Of a DNA stretch of 64,000 nucleotides, positions 8,149 through 16,934 are shown one piece after another. Within the stretch, counting starts at the first letter, position 1; every line of letters begins with the position of its first letter. A program made the translations under genes and the position numbers. Origin of the DNA: Kitasatospora paranensis (GTDB lineage Bacteria > Actinomycetota > Actinomycetes > Streptomycetales > Streptomycetaceae). The DNA lies in NCBI RefSeq assembly GCF_039544005.1, contig NZ_BAABKV010000001.1, forward strand, positions 7,502,001 to 7,566,000. Direction: 5' to 3'. Under the pieces are notes generated by a model. The model searched no databases. It was given only the letters and a program-made list of their open reading frames with translations, and had not been told where the DNA came from.

Positions 8149-10809
8149 TCACTCGGGCCGGTACTCGGTGAGGAGCAGCGCGATGTCGTCCGAACGGTGC
8201 CGGGAGCGCAGGGCCTTCCGCAGGAGTTGATCGGCGAGTTCGTCGAGGCTCCCGGCGCGGGCGTGGGCCAGGGAGGCCCGCAGGTCGTCGATGCCCAGGT
8301 CGATGTCGCTGCCGCGCTCCTCGACGAGGCCGTCGGTGTAGAGGGCGATGATCGAGCCGGGAGCGAGGTCCAGCCGGGTCTCCGGGTAGCTGCTGGCGCC
8401 GTCGACGCCGAGGAGGGGGCCGCCCGCCAGCTCCAGGACCTCGGTGCTGCCGTCGGGACGGCGCACCAGCGGCGGGCAGTGCCCGGCGCGGACGGCGTGG
8501 ACGCGACCGGTGCGCGGTTCGATGCGGAGGTAGCAGCAGCTGGCGAGCATCCCGGGGTCGAGGTCGACGAGAAGCCGGTTGGTCCCGCTCAGGACGGCGC
8601 CGGCCGAGTGGCCAGCCGTGACGAAGGCCCGTACGGCGCTGCGCAGTTGACCCATGATCCCGGCGGCGGCGACGCTGTGGCCCTCGACGTCACCGACCAC
8701 CAGGGCCACACCGCCCTCGGTGGGGATCACGTCGTACCAGTCGCCGCCGATGTTCATCCCGCTGGTGCCCGGCAGGTACCGACCGGTGGTGCCGATGCCG
8801 GGCAGGACGGGCAGACGGTGCGGCAGGAGTGCGTTCTGCAGGCCGTGGGCGAGGGCGGACTTCTCGTCGTAGAGGCGGGCGCGTTCGAGTGCCTGGGCGA
8901 TCAGCCCGCTCAGCGCGGTCAGGATGCCGCGGTCCCTGGTGGTGAAGTGGTGGAGCTCGTCGAAGCCGAGGATGCAGGTGCCGACGGGACGGTTGGAGGC
9001 GATCAACGGCAGGTAGGCCCAGGCCCCGACGCCGTCCATGGACAGGGCCGGGTGGGGCCCGGTCGGATCCTGCCGGGACTCGACGAACCGGGGAGTGCTC
9101 GAGGTCGGCACCTCCGTCCCCGGCAGAGGGGTGTCGAGCGGCCTGCCTTCCAGCCAGTGCAGGAACCGGTCGTGGTGGCCGGTGTGGAAGAGCAGCTGCA
9201 GGCGGCCTTCGTCGATCACGTAGATGGCCAGGTGCTGGCCGCCGAAGGCCGGCATGAGCTGGTCGCCGACGACCTCGCACACCTCGTCCACGGTGACCGC
9301 CTCGGTCAGCGCACTGCCCAGCTGCAGCACGCGGTGGATGGCGCCCAGCCGCGCGGGCGCCGCCCGGGCCGTCGGCAGGCCGGGCGTGGGGTCTCCGGGC
9401 GTGGGGTGTCCGGGTCCGGAACCGGGCGGATCGCCGGTCGACTCCCTGGATTCCGCCGCTGCCCCGGAGCCTGCCGACGGTGAGTGCGGCGGCCCGGACG
9501 GCGTCACCGCGCCGGTCACGCCGTTCGTGTCCGGGTGGAGGGAGAAGGCGAGCCACCGGTCCGGCGGCCGGCGGACCAGAAAGGCGGTCGGCTGCTGCGC
9601 AACCATCGCGGCGCGGTGCCGGTCCTCGTGGACGGGGTCGGACAGCCAGGGCACGACCTCCCACAGGCGGCGGCCGAGCAGCTCCCGGACGCGCACCCCG
9701 AGCAGCTGCTCCAGGCTGTGATTGGCGTAGGTGACCCGCCCGTCCGGGGCGAGGGAGAAGAGCCCGTCCCGGAGCCGTTCCACCGCGGTCACGGCCGCCG
9801 CGCCCGCTGCGCCGTCGAGCACGCAGCCGACGAGGTGACGGCGGACCGCTGCCCCGGGGGCCTCCGGTACGCGGCCCCACAGCTCGACGGTGCGGTACCC
9901 GTCGGCGGCGCGGACGCGCAGTCGGCGGGCGAGCACCCGGCCGTCCGTGACGGCCGCGCGGGCCGTGGCCCGGAGCGAGATCCGGTCGCCGGGGTGGAGC
10001 CGGGAGGCCAGCGTGTCCGCCCGTCCGTCGAAGGCGTCGGGCCTGAGGCCGAAGATCGCGCACAGCTCGTCGTCGGCGACCACGGTCCCGGTGTCGAGCT
10101 GCCAGTCGAACAGGCCGACCCGTACCGCCGGCGCGGTGGGAACGGGGACCTCGACGGGCACCGTCGTGGCGTCGTAGGCGAAGGAGTCCCCGCGGGCCCG
10201 GAGGTCGGCGAGGGCGGTGCCGAGCCGGTTGGCGATGGCCCGCAGGTGGCGGAGCTGGGCCCTGGACAGCCCGGCGTGCCCGGGCGGTGCCGACCACACC
10301 ACCGTCAGTGCCCCCAGGCTCTCCGGGCCGGCCCTCACCGGGACCGATGCCGAGCCGAACGCGTACGGCAGGGCCACCGCGAGCTGCGGATAGCGTCGCA
10401 TCGTCTCTTCGGCGTCGGCCAGATGGACCGTCCGCCCCGACCGGTAGGCCGCCGCGACCGGAATGGGGCTGTTGACCGGGATGAGCCGCCAGCCGCCGAG
10501 CAGGGCGGGCGATGCACCGCAGGTCGCCGCCAGCACGATCGAACGGTTGTCCCGCGATCGGAGGAAGACGCTCCCGACATGGCCGCCGGTCTCCCCGACG
10601 GCCTTGACGACGGCCGCCACCAGGGCGTCCTCGCGCTCCGCCGGCACCCCCTCGGTCGCCCTGGGGCCGGCCGGCCCGGACGCGGGCGCCCGGGACCCGG
10701 CGGCTTCGACCGGAGGGCCCGCACCGGTCGCGGCGCCCGTGCCCGGGTGGCCGGCCGTGTCGTTCCCGACGTGCGGCCGCACCGGCTCCACCGGGTCGCG
10801 CCGATCCAT
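8149..10809 (-). CDS. GAF/PAS sensor with SpoIIE-type Ser/Thr phosphatase domain
   Basis: About 886 residues. After a low-complexity N-terminus there is a GAF domain (about 40-185), two PAS-like domains (about 205-310 and 325-430; ANHSLEQLLGVRVRELLGRRL is typical PAS), a second GAF (about 480-630) and a PP2C/SpoIIE phosphatase (about 650-880). The phosphatase metal ligands are visible in GGDWYDV, VVGDVEGHSVAAA and LYTDGLVEERG. Such proteins dephosphorylate anti-anti-sigma factors in partner-switching cascades and are abundant in Streptomyces. ATG 10809 is preceded by a GGGAGG sequence, closer than usual. No partner kinase lies beside it; an RsbW-like ATPase is encoded at 39.8 kb. Confidence 0.92.
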   Translation of the reverse strand: MDRRDPVEPVRPHVGNDTAGHPGTGAATGAGPPVEAAGSRAPASGPAGPRATEGVPAEREDALVAAVVKAVGETGGHVGSVFLRSRDNRSIVLAATCGASPALLGGWRLIPVNSPIPVAAAYRSGRTVHLADAEETMRRYPQLAVALPYAFGSASVPVRAGPESLGALTVVWSAPPGHAGLSRAQLRHLRAIANRLGTALADLRARGDSFAYDATTVPVEVPVPTAPAVRVGLFDWQLDTGTVVADDELCAIFGLRPDAFDGRADTLASRLHPGDRISLRATARAAVTDGRVLARRLRVRAADGYRTVELWGRVPEAPGAAVRRHLVGCVLDGAAGAAAVTAVERLRDGLFSLAPDGRVTYANHSLEQLLGVRVRELLGRRLWEVVPWLSDPVHEDRHRAAMVAQQPTAFLVRRPPDRWLAFSLHPDTNGVTGAVTPSGPPHSPSAGSGAAAESRESTGDPPGSGPGHPTPGDPTPGLPTARAAPARLGAIHRVLQLGSALTEAVTVDEVCEVVGDQLMPAFGGQHLAIYVIDEGRLQLLFHTGHHDRFLHWLEGRPLDTPLPGTEVPTSSTPRFVESRQDPTGPHPALSMDGVGAWAYLPLIASNRPVGTCILGFDELHHFTTRDRGILTALSGLIAQALERARLYDEKSALAHGLQNALLPHRLPVLPGIGTTGRYLPGTSGMNIGGDWYDVIPTEGGVALVVGDVEGHSVAAAGIMGQLRSAVRAFVTAGHSAGAVLSGTNRLLVDLDPGMLASCCYLRIEPRTGRVHAVRAGHCPPLVRRPDGSTEVLELAGGPLLGVDGASSYPETRLDLAPGSIIALYTDGLVEERGSDIDLGIDDLRASLAHARAGSLDELADQLLRKALRSRHRSDDIALLLTEYRPE

Positions 10810-11037
10810 GCCTCCCGATCTACGTCCGGGCGAGGGCGTTGTCAAGGCGGCGCGGGGAGGGCCCACGTGCTCGGGGGCGGCGCGGAGACGTCCGGCGGGC
10901 CCGGAGGACCGGCACGTCCCGGGCCCTCGCCCTCGGCAAGGACCCCAGCGTCACGGGCCGGACGCACCCCGTGACGGTGGTCGGCCGCACCGCAGGCGAC
11001 GGCCGGGCGGGCACCGGTCGGCCGTGGAGGCGGTGGA

Positions 11038-11490
11038 TCAGGGCACCAGGACGCTGACGGCCTCGACCACGCAGGCCGGCTTCTCGCCGCCCTCCCGGGC
11101 GATGGTCACCCTCGCCGTCGCGTGGTGGCCACCGCCACCCGGCACGACCGACAGCAGTTCCACCCCGGCGCGCACCTTGGAGTCCACCGGGACGGGCGAG
11201 GGGAAGCGGAGCTTGTCGGCGCCGTAGTTGACGCCCATGGTCAGCCCTTCGACCCGGTACACCTGCCAGACCAGCATCGGCACCAGCGACAGGGTCAGAT
11301 AGCCGTGCGCGATCGTGCAGCCGAACGGGCCGTGCGCCGCCTTCGCCGGGTCGACGTGGATCCACTGACGGTCACCGGTCGCCTCGGCGAAGGTGTCGAT
11401 CTGCCGCTGGGTCACGGTGTGCCAGTCCGAGTACCCGAGGTGGGTGCCGACGGCCTGCGCCAGCTCCTCGACGCCCTGGAAGATCCTCAT
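11038..11490 (-). CDS. MaoC-like enoyl-CoA hydratase/dehydratase
   Basis: A 150-residue single hotdog domain. The hydratase-2 motif is present (Asp in ATGDRQWIHVDPAKA, His in IAHGYLTLSL). It would hydrate or dehydrate enoyl/3-hydroxyacyl thioesters. It is the last gene of the run thiolase, HAD hydrolase, SDR and MaoC, so it completes hydratase, dehydrogenase and thiolase activities of a fatty-acid-like degradation path. The ATG is preceded by a purine-rich AGGAGAG site. Length is normal for stand-alone MaoC proteins. Confidence 0.92.
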   Translation of the reverse strand: MRIFQGVEELAQAVGTHLGYSDWHTVTQRQIDTFAEATGDRQWIHVDPAKAAHGPFGCTIAHGYLTLSLVPMLVWQVYRVEGLTMGVNYGADKLRFPSPVPVDSKVRAGVELLSVVPGGGGHHATARVTIAREGGEKPACVVEAVSVLVP

Positions 11491-11519
11491 GTGCGCTCTC
11501 CTCTTCTCTTTCTCTCTGC

Positions 11520-12275
11520 TCAGTCCTGCGGTCCGCCGGCGACGTAGAGGACCTGGCCCGAGACGAACCCGGCGCCCTCGCCGGCGAAGAACGAGACCGC
11601 GTGCGCGATGTCCTCGGGCCTGCCGGTACGGGCCACCGGGATCCGGCTCGCCGCGGCCGCCTTGAACTCGTCGAATCCGATGCCCATCCGCCGCGCGGTC
11701 TCGGCCGTCATCTCGGTCTCGATGAAGCCCGGGGCGATCGCGTTGGCGGTGATGCCGAACTTCCCGAGCTCGATGGCGAGCGTCTTGGTGAACCCCTGGA
11801 TCCCGGCCTTGGCCGCCGCGTAGTTGGCCTGACCGCGGTTGCCCAGGGCAGAGGTGCTCGAAAGGTTCACGATCCGGCCCCGGCCGGCCTTGGCCATGTA
11901 CCCCTGGACGGCACGGGTCATGAGGAACGAGCCGCGCAGGTGCACGTCCATGACGGAGTCCCAGTCGTCGACGGTCATCCTGAACAGCAGGTTGTCGCGG
12001 GTGATGCCGGCGTTGTTGACCAGCACGGTGGGATCGCCCAGCTCCTGGGCGATCCGGTCCACGGCGTTCCGCACGTCCTGCTCGTCCGCCACGTTGGCGC
12101 CGACGGCCAGGGCCCGGCCGCCGGCGGTCCCGATCTCCTCGACGACGGGCTTGCAGGCCGCCTCGTCCAGGTCGACGACGGCGACGGCGAAGCCGTCCGC
12201 GGCGAGCCGCCTGGCGACGGCGGCGCCGATGCCGCGGGCCGCACCTGTGACGACGGCGGTGGGAGTGGTGTTCAT
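11520..12275 (-). CDS. Short-chain dehydrogenase, FabG-like 3-oxoacyl reductase / 3-hydroxyacyl-CoA dehydrogenase
   Basis: A 251-residue classical SDR. The cofactor motif is TGAARGIG, followed by NNAG (VLVNNAGITRDN), the catalytic Ser in NLSSTSALGNRG and YAAAK. FabG-like features are strong. In this operon it more likely works on CoA thioesters as the 3-hydroxyacyl dehydrogenase between MaoC and thiolase. The ATG has an AGGAG site. Spacing to maoC is 29 bases, consistent with one transcript. Confidence 0.93.
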   Translation of the reverse strand: MNTTPTAVVTGAARGIGAAVARRLAADGFAVAVVDLDEAACKPVVEEIGTAGGRALAVGANVADEQDVRNAVDRIAQELGDPTVLVNNAGITRDNLLFRMTVDDWDSVMDVHLRGSFLMTRAVQGYMAKAGRGRIVNLSSTSALGNRGQANYAAAKAGIQGFTKTLAIELGKFGITANAIAPGFIETEMTAETARRMGIGFDEFKAAAASRIPVARTGRPEDIAHAVSFFAGEGAGFVSGQVLYVAGGPQD

Positions 12276-12313
12276 GGGCAGGCAACTCCTCGTTGAGGTC
12301 TTGGTGTGGGCGA

Positions 12314-12976
12314 TCAGATCCGGGGCGGGGCCGGGCGCCGCCGGGACAGTCCGGGGATCAGGTCGACGAGCGCGGCGCGGGTGGTGTCGGCGTCGATGTG
12401 CCGCAGGGCCCGCATGCCGACCGCCCGGGCTCCGAGGACGTTCGGCTCCGCGTCGTCGATGAACAGCACCCGGTCGGCCGGCAGGCCGAGCCGTTCCAGG
12501 GTGAGCAGGTAGATCGGGGCCAGCGGCTTGCGCAGACCGACTTCGCCGGAGATCACGACGGGATCGAAGAGCGGGTCGATCCGCTCGCGCGGGTAGGTGT
12601 TGCCCCAGCTGTTGGACAGCAGCGCCACCCGGATCCCGAGCCCACGCAGCTCGGCCGCCAGCTCGAACATCGCCGGGTCGGGCCGCATCCCGGCGAACAG
12701 GCGCGCGAGGACGCCGACCGGGTCCACCGTTGTGCCGTCGACCGTGCGCAGTTCGGCGGCGAGCAGTGCGTCGAACTCCTCGACCGTCAGCCCACCGGTC
12801 TCCAGCCGGTGGATCGGCGTTCCCTCCTCGGCGTCCCGGGACAGCCAGGCCTTGAGCGTCCGGGAGAACGACTCCGGCTCGATGCCGTCGGCCTCCTGCC
12901 ATGCCGCGATCGAGTGCCGGACCTGGCCGGTGAGGACGCCGCCGTAGTCGAAGGCCACGGCCTCCACGGTGGTCAC
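12314..12976 (-). CDS. HAD-superfamily hydrolase (subfamily IA)
   Basis: A 220-residue haloacid-dehalogenase fold enzyme. Motif I is FDYGGVLT with the nucleophile Asp, motif II is LLSNSWGN, the conserved Lys lies in VGLRKPLAP and motif III is FIDDAEPNVLGA. The cap domain lies between about residues 20 and 90. Its GTG start overlaps the thiolase stop in a GTGA, so it is coupled to thiolase synthesis. It may act on a phosphorylated or CoA-related intermediate, or serve in housekeeping repair; nothing fixes the substrate. Confidence 0.9.
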   Translation of the reverse strand: MTTVEAVAFDYGGVLTGQVRHSIAAWQEADGIEPESFSRTLKAWLSRDAEEGTPIHRLETGGLTVEEFDALLAAELRTVDGTTVDPVGVLARLFAGMRPDPAMFELAAELRGLGIRVALLSNSWGNTYPRERIDPLFDPVVISGEVGLRKPLAPIYLLTLERLGLPADRVLFIDDAEPNVLGARAVGMRALRHIDADTTRAALVDLIPGLSRRRPAPPRI

Positions 12977-14190
12977 GAGAGGCGCTCCAGCACCATCGCC
13001 ATGCCCTGGCCGCCGCCGACGCACATGGTCTCCAGTCCGAACTGCTTGTCGTGCCACTGCAGTGCGTTGATGAGGGTGCTGGTGATCCGGGCGCCGGTCA
13101 TGCCGAACGGGTGGCCGACGGCGATCGCGCCGCCGTTGACGTTGAGCCTCTCCTCCGGCACGCCGAGGTCGCGCGCGGACGGGATGACCTGGGCGGCGAA
13201 CGCCTCGTTGATCTCGACCAGGTCGATGTCGCCGATGGTCAGGCCGGCGCGCGCGAGCGCCTGCTTCGAGGCCTCGACCGGCCCCAGGCCCATGATCTCG
13301 GGGGAGAGTCCCGAGACGCCCGTGCTGACGATGCGGGCCAGCGGGGTGATGCCGAGTTCCGCGGCCCGGGTGTCCGACATGATGACGAGCGCGGCGGCGC
13401 CGTCGTTCAGTGGGCAGCAGTTGCCTGCGGTGACGGTGCCGTCCGGCCGGAACACGGGCCGCAGTTGGGAGACGGCTTCGAGCGTCACCCCGGCACGCGG
13501 ACCGTCGTCCATGGTCACCCGGCTGCCGTCGGGCAGGGTCACCGGGGTGATGTCGCGCTCCCAGAAGCCGTCGATGATCGCCTTCTCGGCGAGGTTCTGG
13601 CTGCGCACGCCGAAGGCGTCCTGGTCCGCCCGGCTGACGCCCTTGAGCTGCGCGACGTTCTCCGCCGTCTGACCCATCGTGATGTACGCGTCCGGCAGCC
13701 ATCCCCGGGTGCGCGGGTCCTCCCACGTCAGGCCGCCGGCGGCGAACCGCTCGGTGCGGGCCTCCGCCTCGGCGAACGCCGGGTTCCTGGTGCCGGGCAG
13801 GCCGTCCGCGTTGCCCTGGGTGTAGCGGCTCACGGTCTCCACGCCGGCGGAGACGAACACGTCGCCCTCGCCCGCCCGGATGGCGTGCAGCGCCATCCGG
13901 GTGCTCTGCAGGCTGGACGAGCAGTACCGGTTGACCGTGGTGCCCGGCACCTCGTCCAGCCCTGCGAGGACGGCGACGACCCTGGCCATGTTGAACCCGG
14001 ACTCACCGGCCGGCTGGCCGCAGCCGAGCACCAGGTCGTCGATCGTCCTCGGGTCGAGCTGGGGCACCTCGGCGAGGGCCGCCCGGAGCATCTGGACGGC
14101 GAGGTCGTCCGGGCGCAGGTCCTTCAGCGAGCCCTTGAAGGCCCGGCCGATCGGCGAGCGGGCAGTGGCAACGATGACGGCTTCGGGCAT
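12973..14190 (-). CDS. Acetyl-CoA acyltransferase (thiolase)
   Basis: A 405-residue thiolase. The acyl-accepting Cys is in NRYCSSSLQ, the His in GGAIAVGHPFGMTGAR and the second Cys in CVGGGQGMAM. The motif NEAFAAQ is also present. Length and motifs fit degradative FadA-like thiolases. The ATG at 14190 has a strong GGAGGG site. It is the first gene of the operon and is directly preceded by a perfect TetR-like dyad, so the whole operon is probably induced by an acyl-CoA ligand. Confidence 0.95.
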   Translation of the reverse strand: MPEAVIVATARSPIGRAFKGSLKDLRPDDLAVQMLRAALAEVPQLDPRTIDDLVLGCGQPAGESGFNMARVVAVLAGLDEVPGTTVNRYCSSSLQSTRMALHAIRAGEGDVFVSAGVETVSRYTQGNADGLPGTRNPAFAEAEARTERFAAGGLTWEDPRTRGWLPDAYITMGQTAENVAQLKGVSRADQDAFGVRSQNLAEKAIIDGFWERDITPVTLPDGSRVTMDDGPRAGVTLEAVSQLRPVFRPDGTVTAGNCCPLNDGAAALVIMSDTRAAELGITPLARIVSTGVSGLSPEIMGLGPVEASKQALARAGLTIGDIDLVEINEAFAAQVIPSARDLGVPEERLNVNGGAIAVGHPFGMTGARITSTLINALQWHDKQFGLETMCVGGGQGMAMVLERLS

Positions 14191-14210
14191 GGCTTTCCCT
14201 CCGGCACTTA

Positions 14211-14226
14211 CTAAGCGCTTGCTTAG
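14211..14226. promoter_or_regulatory. TetR-type operator before the thiolase operon
   Basis: CTAAGC-GCTT-GCTTAG, a perfect six-base inverted repeat with a four-base spacer, 20 bases upstream of the thiolase ATG. The form resembles operators of TetR repressors controlling fatty-acid or sterol degradation in actinobacteria. A decayed TetR gene lies 200 bases further on. Confidence 0.7.
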
Positions 14227-14429
14227 CGCGCTCCTCAGGCTGCAGCAGGACGACACGGGCGTCAACAGGTCCGACTCGGCAGGGCGGTGTGGACCACGTC
14301 ACACGCCGGCCCGCGCGCCGCGGTCCTGCGGCCGGTCGTCGGGAGGGCTCTTCGTGCGTGCGCAGCCGGGCGGCCGATCCGCCGCGGATTCGGTCGACTG
14401 TGCTGGTGCGCCGGTCGGTTCACGGTCAG

Positions 14430-14556
14430 GAGCGGAGTGTCCTCGGTGCGGACTGCTCTGGCCGGCAGGGCTGCCACGCGACCACCACGCGCGACCTCTC
14501 CGCAGCCGCCGGGATGAGCTCGGCGGCGCTCCACGTCCACTTCCCGGAAGGGCCGG
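14430..14556 (+). pseudogene. Remnant of a TetR regulator helix-turn-helix
   Basis: On the plus strand, codons from about 14463 to 14551 spell a TetR DNA-binding segment: CHATTTRDLSAAAGMSSAAL followed by HVHFPEG, which matches the usual pattern of ...YHATTTRDIA..., turn, recognition helix and Y.HFP.K. The preceding helix is degraded (VLGADCSGRQG) and the ligand-binding domain is absent; the frame then runs antisense through the stress-protein gene. It lies divergent to the thiolase operon, exactly where its own repressor would be expected. I infer a lost local repressor, with control now possibly exerted by a TetR elsewhere. Confidence 0.6.
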
Positions 14557-14574
14557 GGGCCCCGGGGCTGCGGC

Positions 14575-15069
14575 TCAGGAGGGTGCGGTGTCGTGCTCCG
14601 CCGGGACGACGACGACCGGCAGGCGGGCGTGGTGGACGACCTCGGTACTGGTCGACCCGAGGGCGAGGCGCCCCCAGGCGCCCGATCCCCGGGAGCCGAC
14701 CACGAGCAGGGCGGCGTCCTTGCCGGCTTCGAGGAGGACCTGCGCCGGACGGCCGGGTTCGCAGACGATCTCCACCTCCACGGGCGGTCCGCCGAGCTCT
14801 TCCTGCAGTTCCTCGACGGAGTCCGCCACGGCCTGGGCCATGAGATCGCGCTGCTGCGGGACGGGGCCGCCGTCCGGGCCGGAGGAGACCGTCCATGCGA
14901 ACCCGGACTGCCGGGCGGGGGTGTACTCGTACGCGCAGACGGCCCGCAGGCCGGTGGCCCGCAGTCGGGCCTCGCGGAGCGCGAAGGTCACGGCCTGCCG
15001 GGCCTGGGGCGAACCGTCCGTCCCGACCACGACCGGGCCGGAGGAGTGGGGGGCGGCAGGATCGGCCAT
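14575..15069 (-). CDS. Universal stress protein (UspA family)
   Basis: A 164-residue single Usp domain. It starts with the strand-plus-Asp motif VVVGTDGSPQA and ends with the ATP-binding loop VVGSRGSGAWGRLALGS and a final strand LPVVVVP. The G-x2-G-x9-G(S/T) pattern of ATP-binding members is complete. The ATG has a GGAGG site. Such proteins respond to dormancy, hypoxia or redox stress in actinobacteria. It stands alone. Confidence 0.93.
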   Translation of the reverse strand: MADPAAPHSSGPVVVGTDGSPQARQAVTFALREARLRATGLRAVCAYEYTPARQSGFAWTVSSGPDGGPVPQQRDLMAQAVADSVEELQEELGGPPVEVEIVCEPGRPAQVLLEAGKDAALLVVGSRGSGAWGRLALGSTSTEVVHHARLPVVVVPAEHDTAPS

Positions 15070-15445
15070 GGGTGACCTCCAAGGATTCGACGGACGTGGA
15101 GTCCCGCGGGGCGTCGCGGCCCGTACCGCGGTCCGGCCGGCCGGCTGTCGCCGGGTGCACCTCTCAGCCTGCCCCCGTCCGTCCGCGGCCACCATCGCAG
15201 CCGTGCACCGTGCCCGCTCGGACCCGAAGGGTGACCGGAGGCTGTCCGGGCGACTCCGGGCCGTTACGGGCGCACGCGGAAGTGGGCACCTGCGGGCGCT
15301 CGTGCTGGGCCGGATGACCCCGGAGGGGGCGGAGGTGGTGTGGAATGCCGGTGCCGCCGATTTCCGCCGGGGCGGGTGTTGCGGCCTGCGACCCCGTCGA
15401 TCGGCGGTGGATCTCTGGCGCTTCACAGCGGCACCGACGGCCGGA
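15070..15445. other. Intergenic region downstream of the unknown two-gene unit
   Basis: About 375 bases containing the stress-protein promoter side and the 3' side of the small membrane gene. No coherent coding pattern or strong hairpin was found on either strand. Confidence 0.4.
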
Positions 15446-15709
15446 TCAGCTCTCGGCGTTTCCTGCCAGAGACTCGTCGGGTGCACGGCTCGTGCCCATG
15501 CGGTCGGTCGCCGGCGAGCTTGGATCGATCACCCCCACCGAGCGATCTTCCGACCCAGGATGAGTGCCGCTTCTCAGTTCGTCCCGAACCTGCCTCCAGG
15601 TGCGGATGATCTGTGGCACCTTCGCCAGCACCTCGTTGATCTGTGTCAGGAGGAGCGTCAAGCAGCCGAACGCGGCGAGGATGACCAGGGTTGCTCTGTC
15701 CCAGTTCAC
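15446..15709 (-). CDS. Small single-pass membrane protein, unknown
   Basis: An 87-residue protein with one membrane helix at about residues 7-24 (ATLVILAAFGCLTLLL), then an amphipathic charged stretch (KVPQIIRTWRQVRDELRSG) and a disordered tail. The GTG start overlaps the stop of the upstream gene in a GTGA, strong evidence that both are real and coupled. Base composition looks less GC-rich than in neighbouring genes. I do not recognise either member. The pair could be an effector with a membrane partner; that is only a suggestion from architecture. Confidence 0.65.
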   Translation of the reverse strand: MNWDRATLVILAAFGCLTLLLTQINEVLAKVPQIIRTWRQVRDELRSGTHPGSEDRSVGVIDPSSPATDRMGTSRAPDESLAGNAES

Positions 15710-16614
15710 AGCGCGCCCTCCGCGGTGTGTCGAAACGGAGCGCGCAGGCCGGACAAGCGGAGGACCGCGAGACCGAGCCTGACGTCGATGTGGTCATCGA
15801 CCGTATGCGCGACGGCCCCGGGAATGCCGACCGGCGCACTGGTCAGTGAGGCTGCCACATCGTCGCTGTAGGGGAAGCCGTTCCATCGGAGCGTCCATCG
15901 GTGGCCGGACCCGCTGAGTTGCTTCTCGTACCTGTCCACATCTCCGTTGTTGGTCCAGCCTGGGCGATCGAGGGGGTCGGAGAACCAGTTGCCGATCGCC
16001 CAACGACCGTGTGGATCCCTGGCCGAGAGACGGCAGACGAGGCCACCCAGCAGCTGTGCTGCCTCGTCGCTGATTTCGGGCCCTTGCTCCAACTGCGAGT
16101 GCTCGGCCTCGGAGAGAGGCGTGTCGTCGGAGAGGAAGTCCCATCGGGGTGAACGGCGCGGCGATCCGCTCCAACGTCCCGAACGGTTTCCGGTGATGAC
16201 GAGCCTGGCACCCGAGGGCTGATGGCGTGCCAGATATGTGCGCGCGCCGCGACACTCCGCGAGTCGTAGCCCAGGCAGCCCTGTGACTCCGTCCAGCCTC
16301 GGCAAGAGGTACGGGGCCACATTGTGAGGTACGTCGGTGATGAGCACGAGCTGGTCGAACTGCGCAGAGACGATGATGTCGTATGCAACAAGAGTGTGCA
16401 GCCCCCAAGCGGCACTCCCACCATGGGGTTGCCAGCGCCCCGCCCGGTTGAAGAGCCCGAGTGCCAGCAGGGCTCGGAGGCTGCGCTGCTCCCGCGAGCA
16501 GGTGTCGACTCCGAGGGTCCCGTCACGGGGCACCGCAGCGAGAGCGGCCTGCCTGGGTTCGCTCAAGAACTGCATGCGGGTGCGGGCCGGCGCCTTGTCA
16601 GTGCTTCTGGGCAT
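15706..16614 (-). CDS. Unknown protein coupled to a small membrane protein
   Basis: A 302-residue protein with no signal peptide or clear membrane helix. It contains several Trp/Gly-rich stretches (AAWGLHTLVAYDIIVSAQ, RWAIGNWFSDPLDRPGW, RWTLRWNGFPYSDD) and a C-terminal region ending LGLAVLRLSGLRAPF. The ATG at 16614 follows a GAGGT site; the frame is open a further 18 codons upstream. No catalytic motif that I can name. GC content and codon bias look lower than in flanking genes and broken DNA lies just upstream, consistent with a recently acquired patch. Confidence 0.65.
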   Translation of the reverse strand: MPRSTDKAPARTRMQFLSEPRQAALAAVPRDGTLGVDTCSREQRSLRALLALGLFNRAGRWQPHGGSAAWGLHTLVAYDIIVSAQFDQLVLITDVPHNVAPYLLPRLDGVTGLPGLRLAECRGARTYLARHQPSGARLVITGNRSGRWSGSPRRSPRWDFLSDDTPLSEAEHSQLEQGPEISDEAAQLLGGLVCRLSARDPHGRWAIGNWFSDPLDRPGWTNNGDVDRYEKQLSGSGHRWTLRWNGFPYSDDVAASLTSAPVGIPGAVAHTVDDHIDVRLGLAVLRLSGLRAPFRHTAEGAL

Positions 16615-16934
16615 GTCAGTACCTCGTGCCCCCGGCTGGCACCTCAGGTCACACACCTCGTGAACCACTGTTGTGGACGCGCGGAGTTGGGCGAACCACG
16701 CCCATGTACAGCATCCTCGGGTGCCGGGCCCGTGGGAATGTGCCGTCCACCGACTCTCCGCGAGCCGGACGCACCGATGCTATACCCGGTCGAGTGCCGT
16801 AGCGGTGCAGGCCGTCGGTGGACGGCCGGTGGCTGGGGGCACATCCGGAGCGCAACAGGCAGGGTCGTTGCGCCCCGTGCGCCCCGTGCGATGTATTGCA
16901 CCGTGATCTCGGGCTGCCTGACCGGCGGGATGAG

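Noticed and set aside
9484..10974. Long plus-strand frame opposite the SpoIIE phosphatase gene
   Set aside because: Low-complexity Arg/Gly/Pro translation with no domain; the reverse frame encodes recognisable GAF/PAS/PP2C domains.
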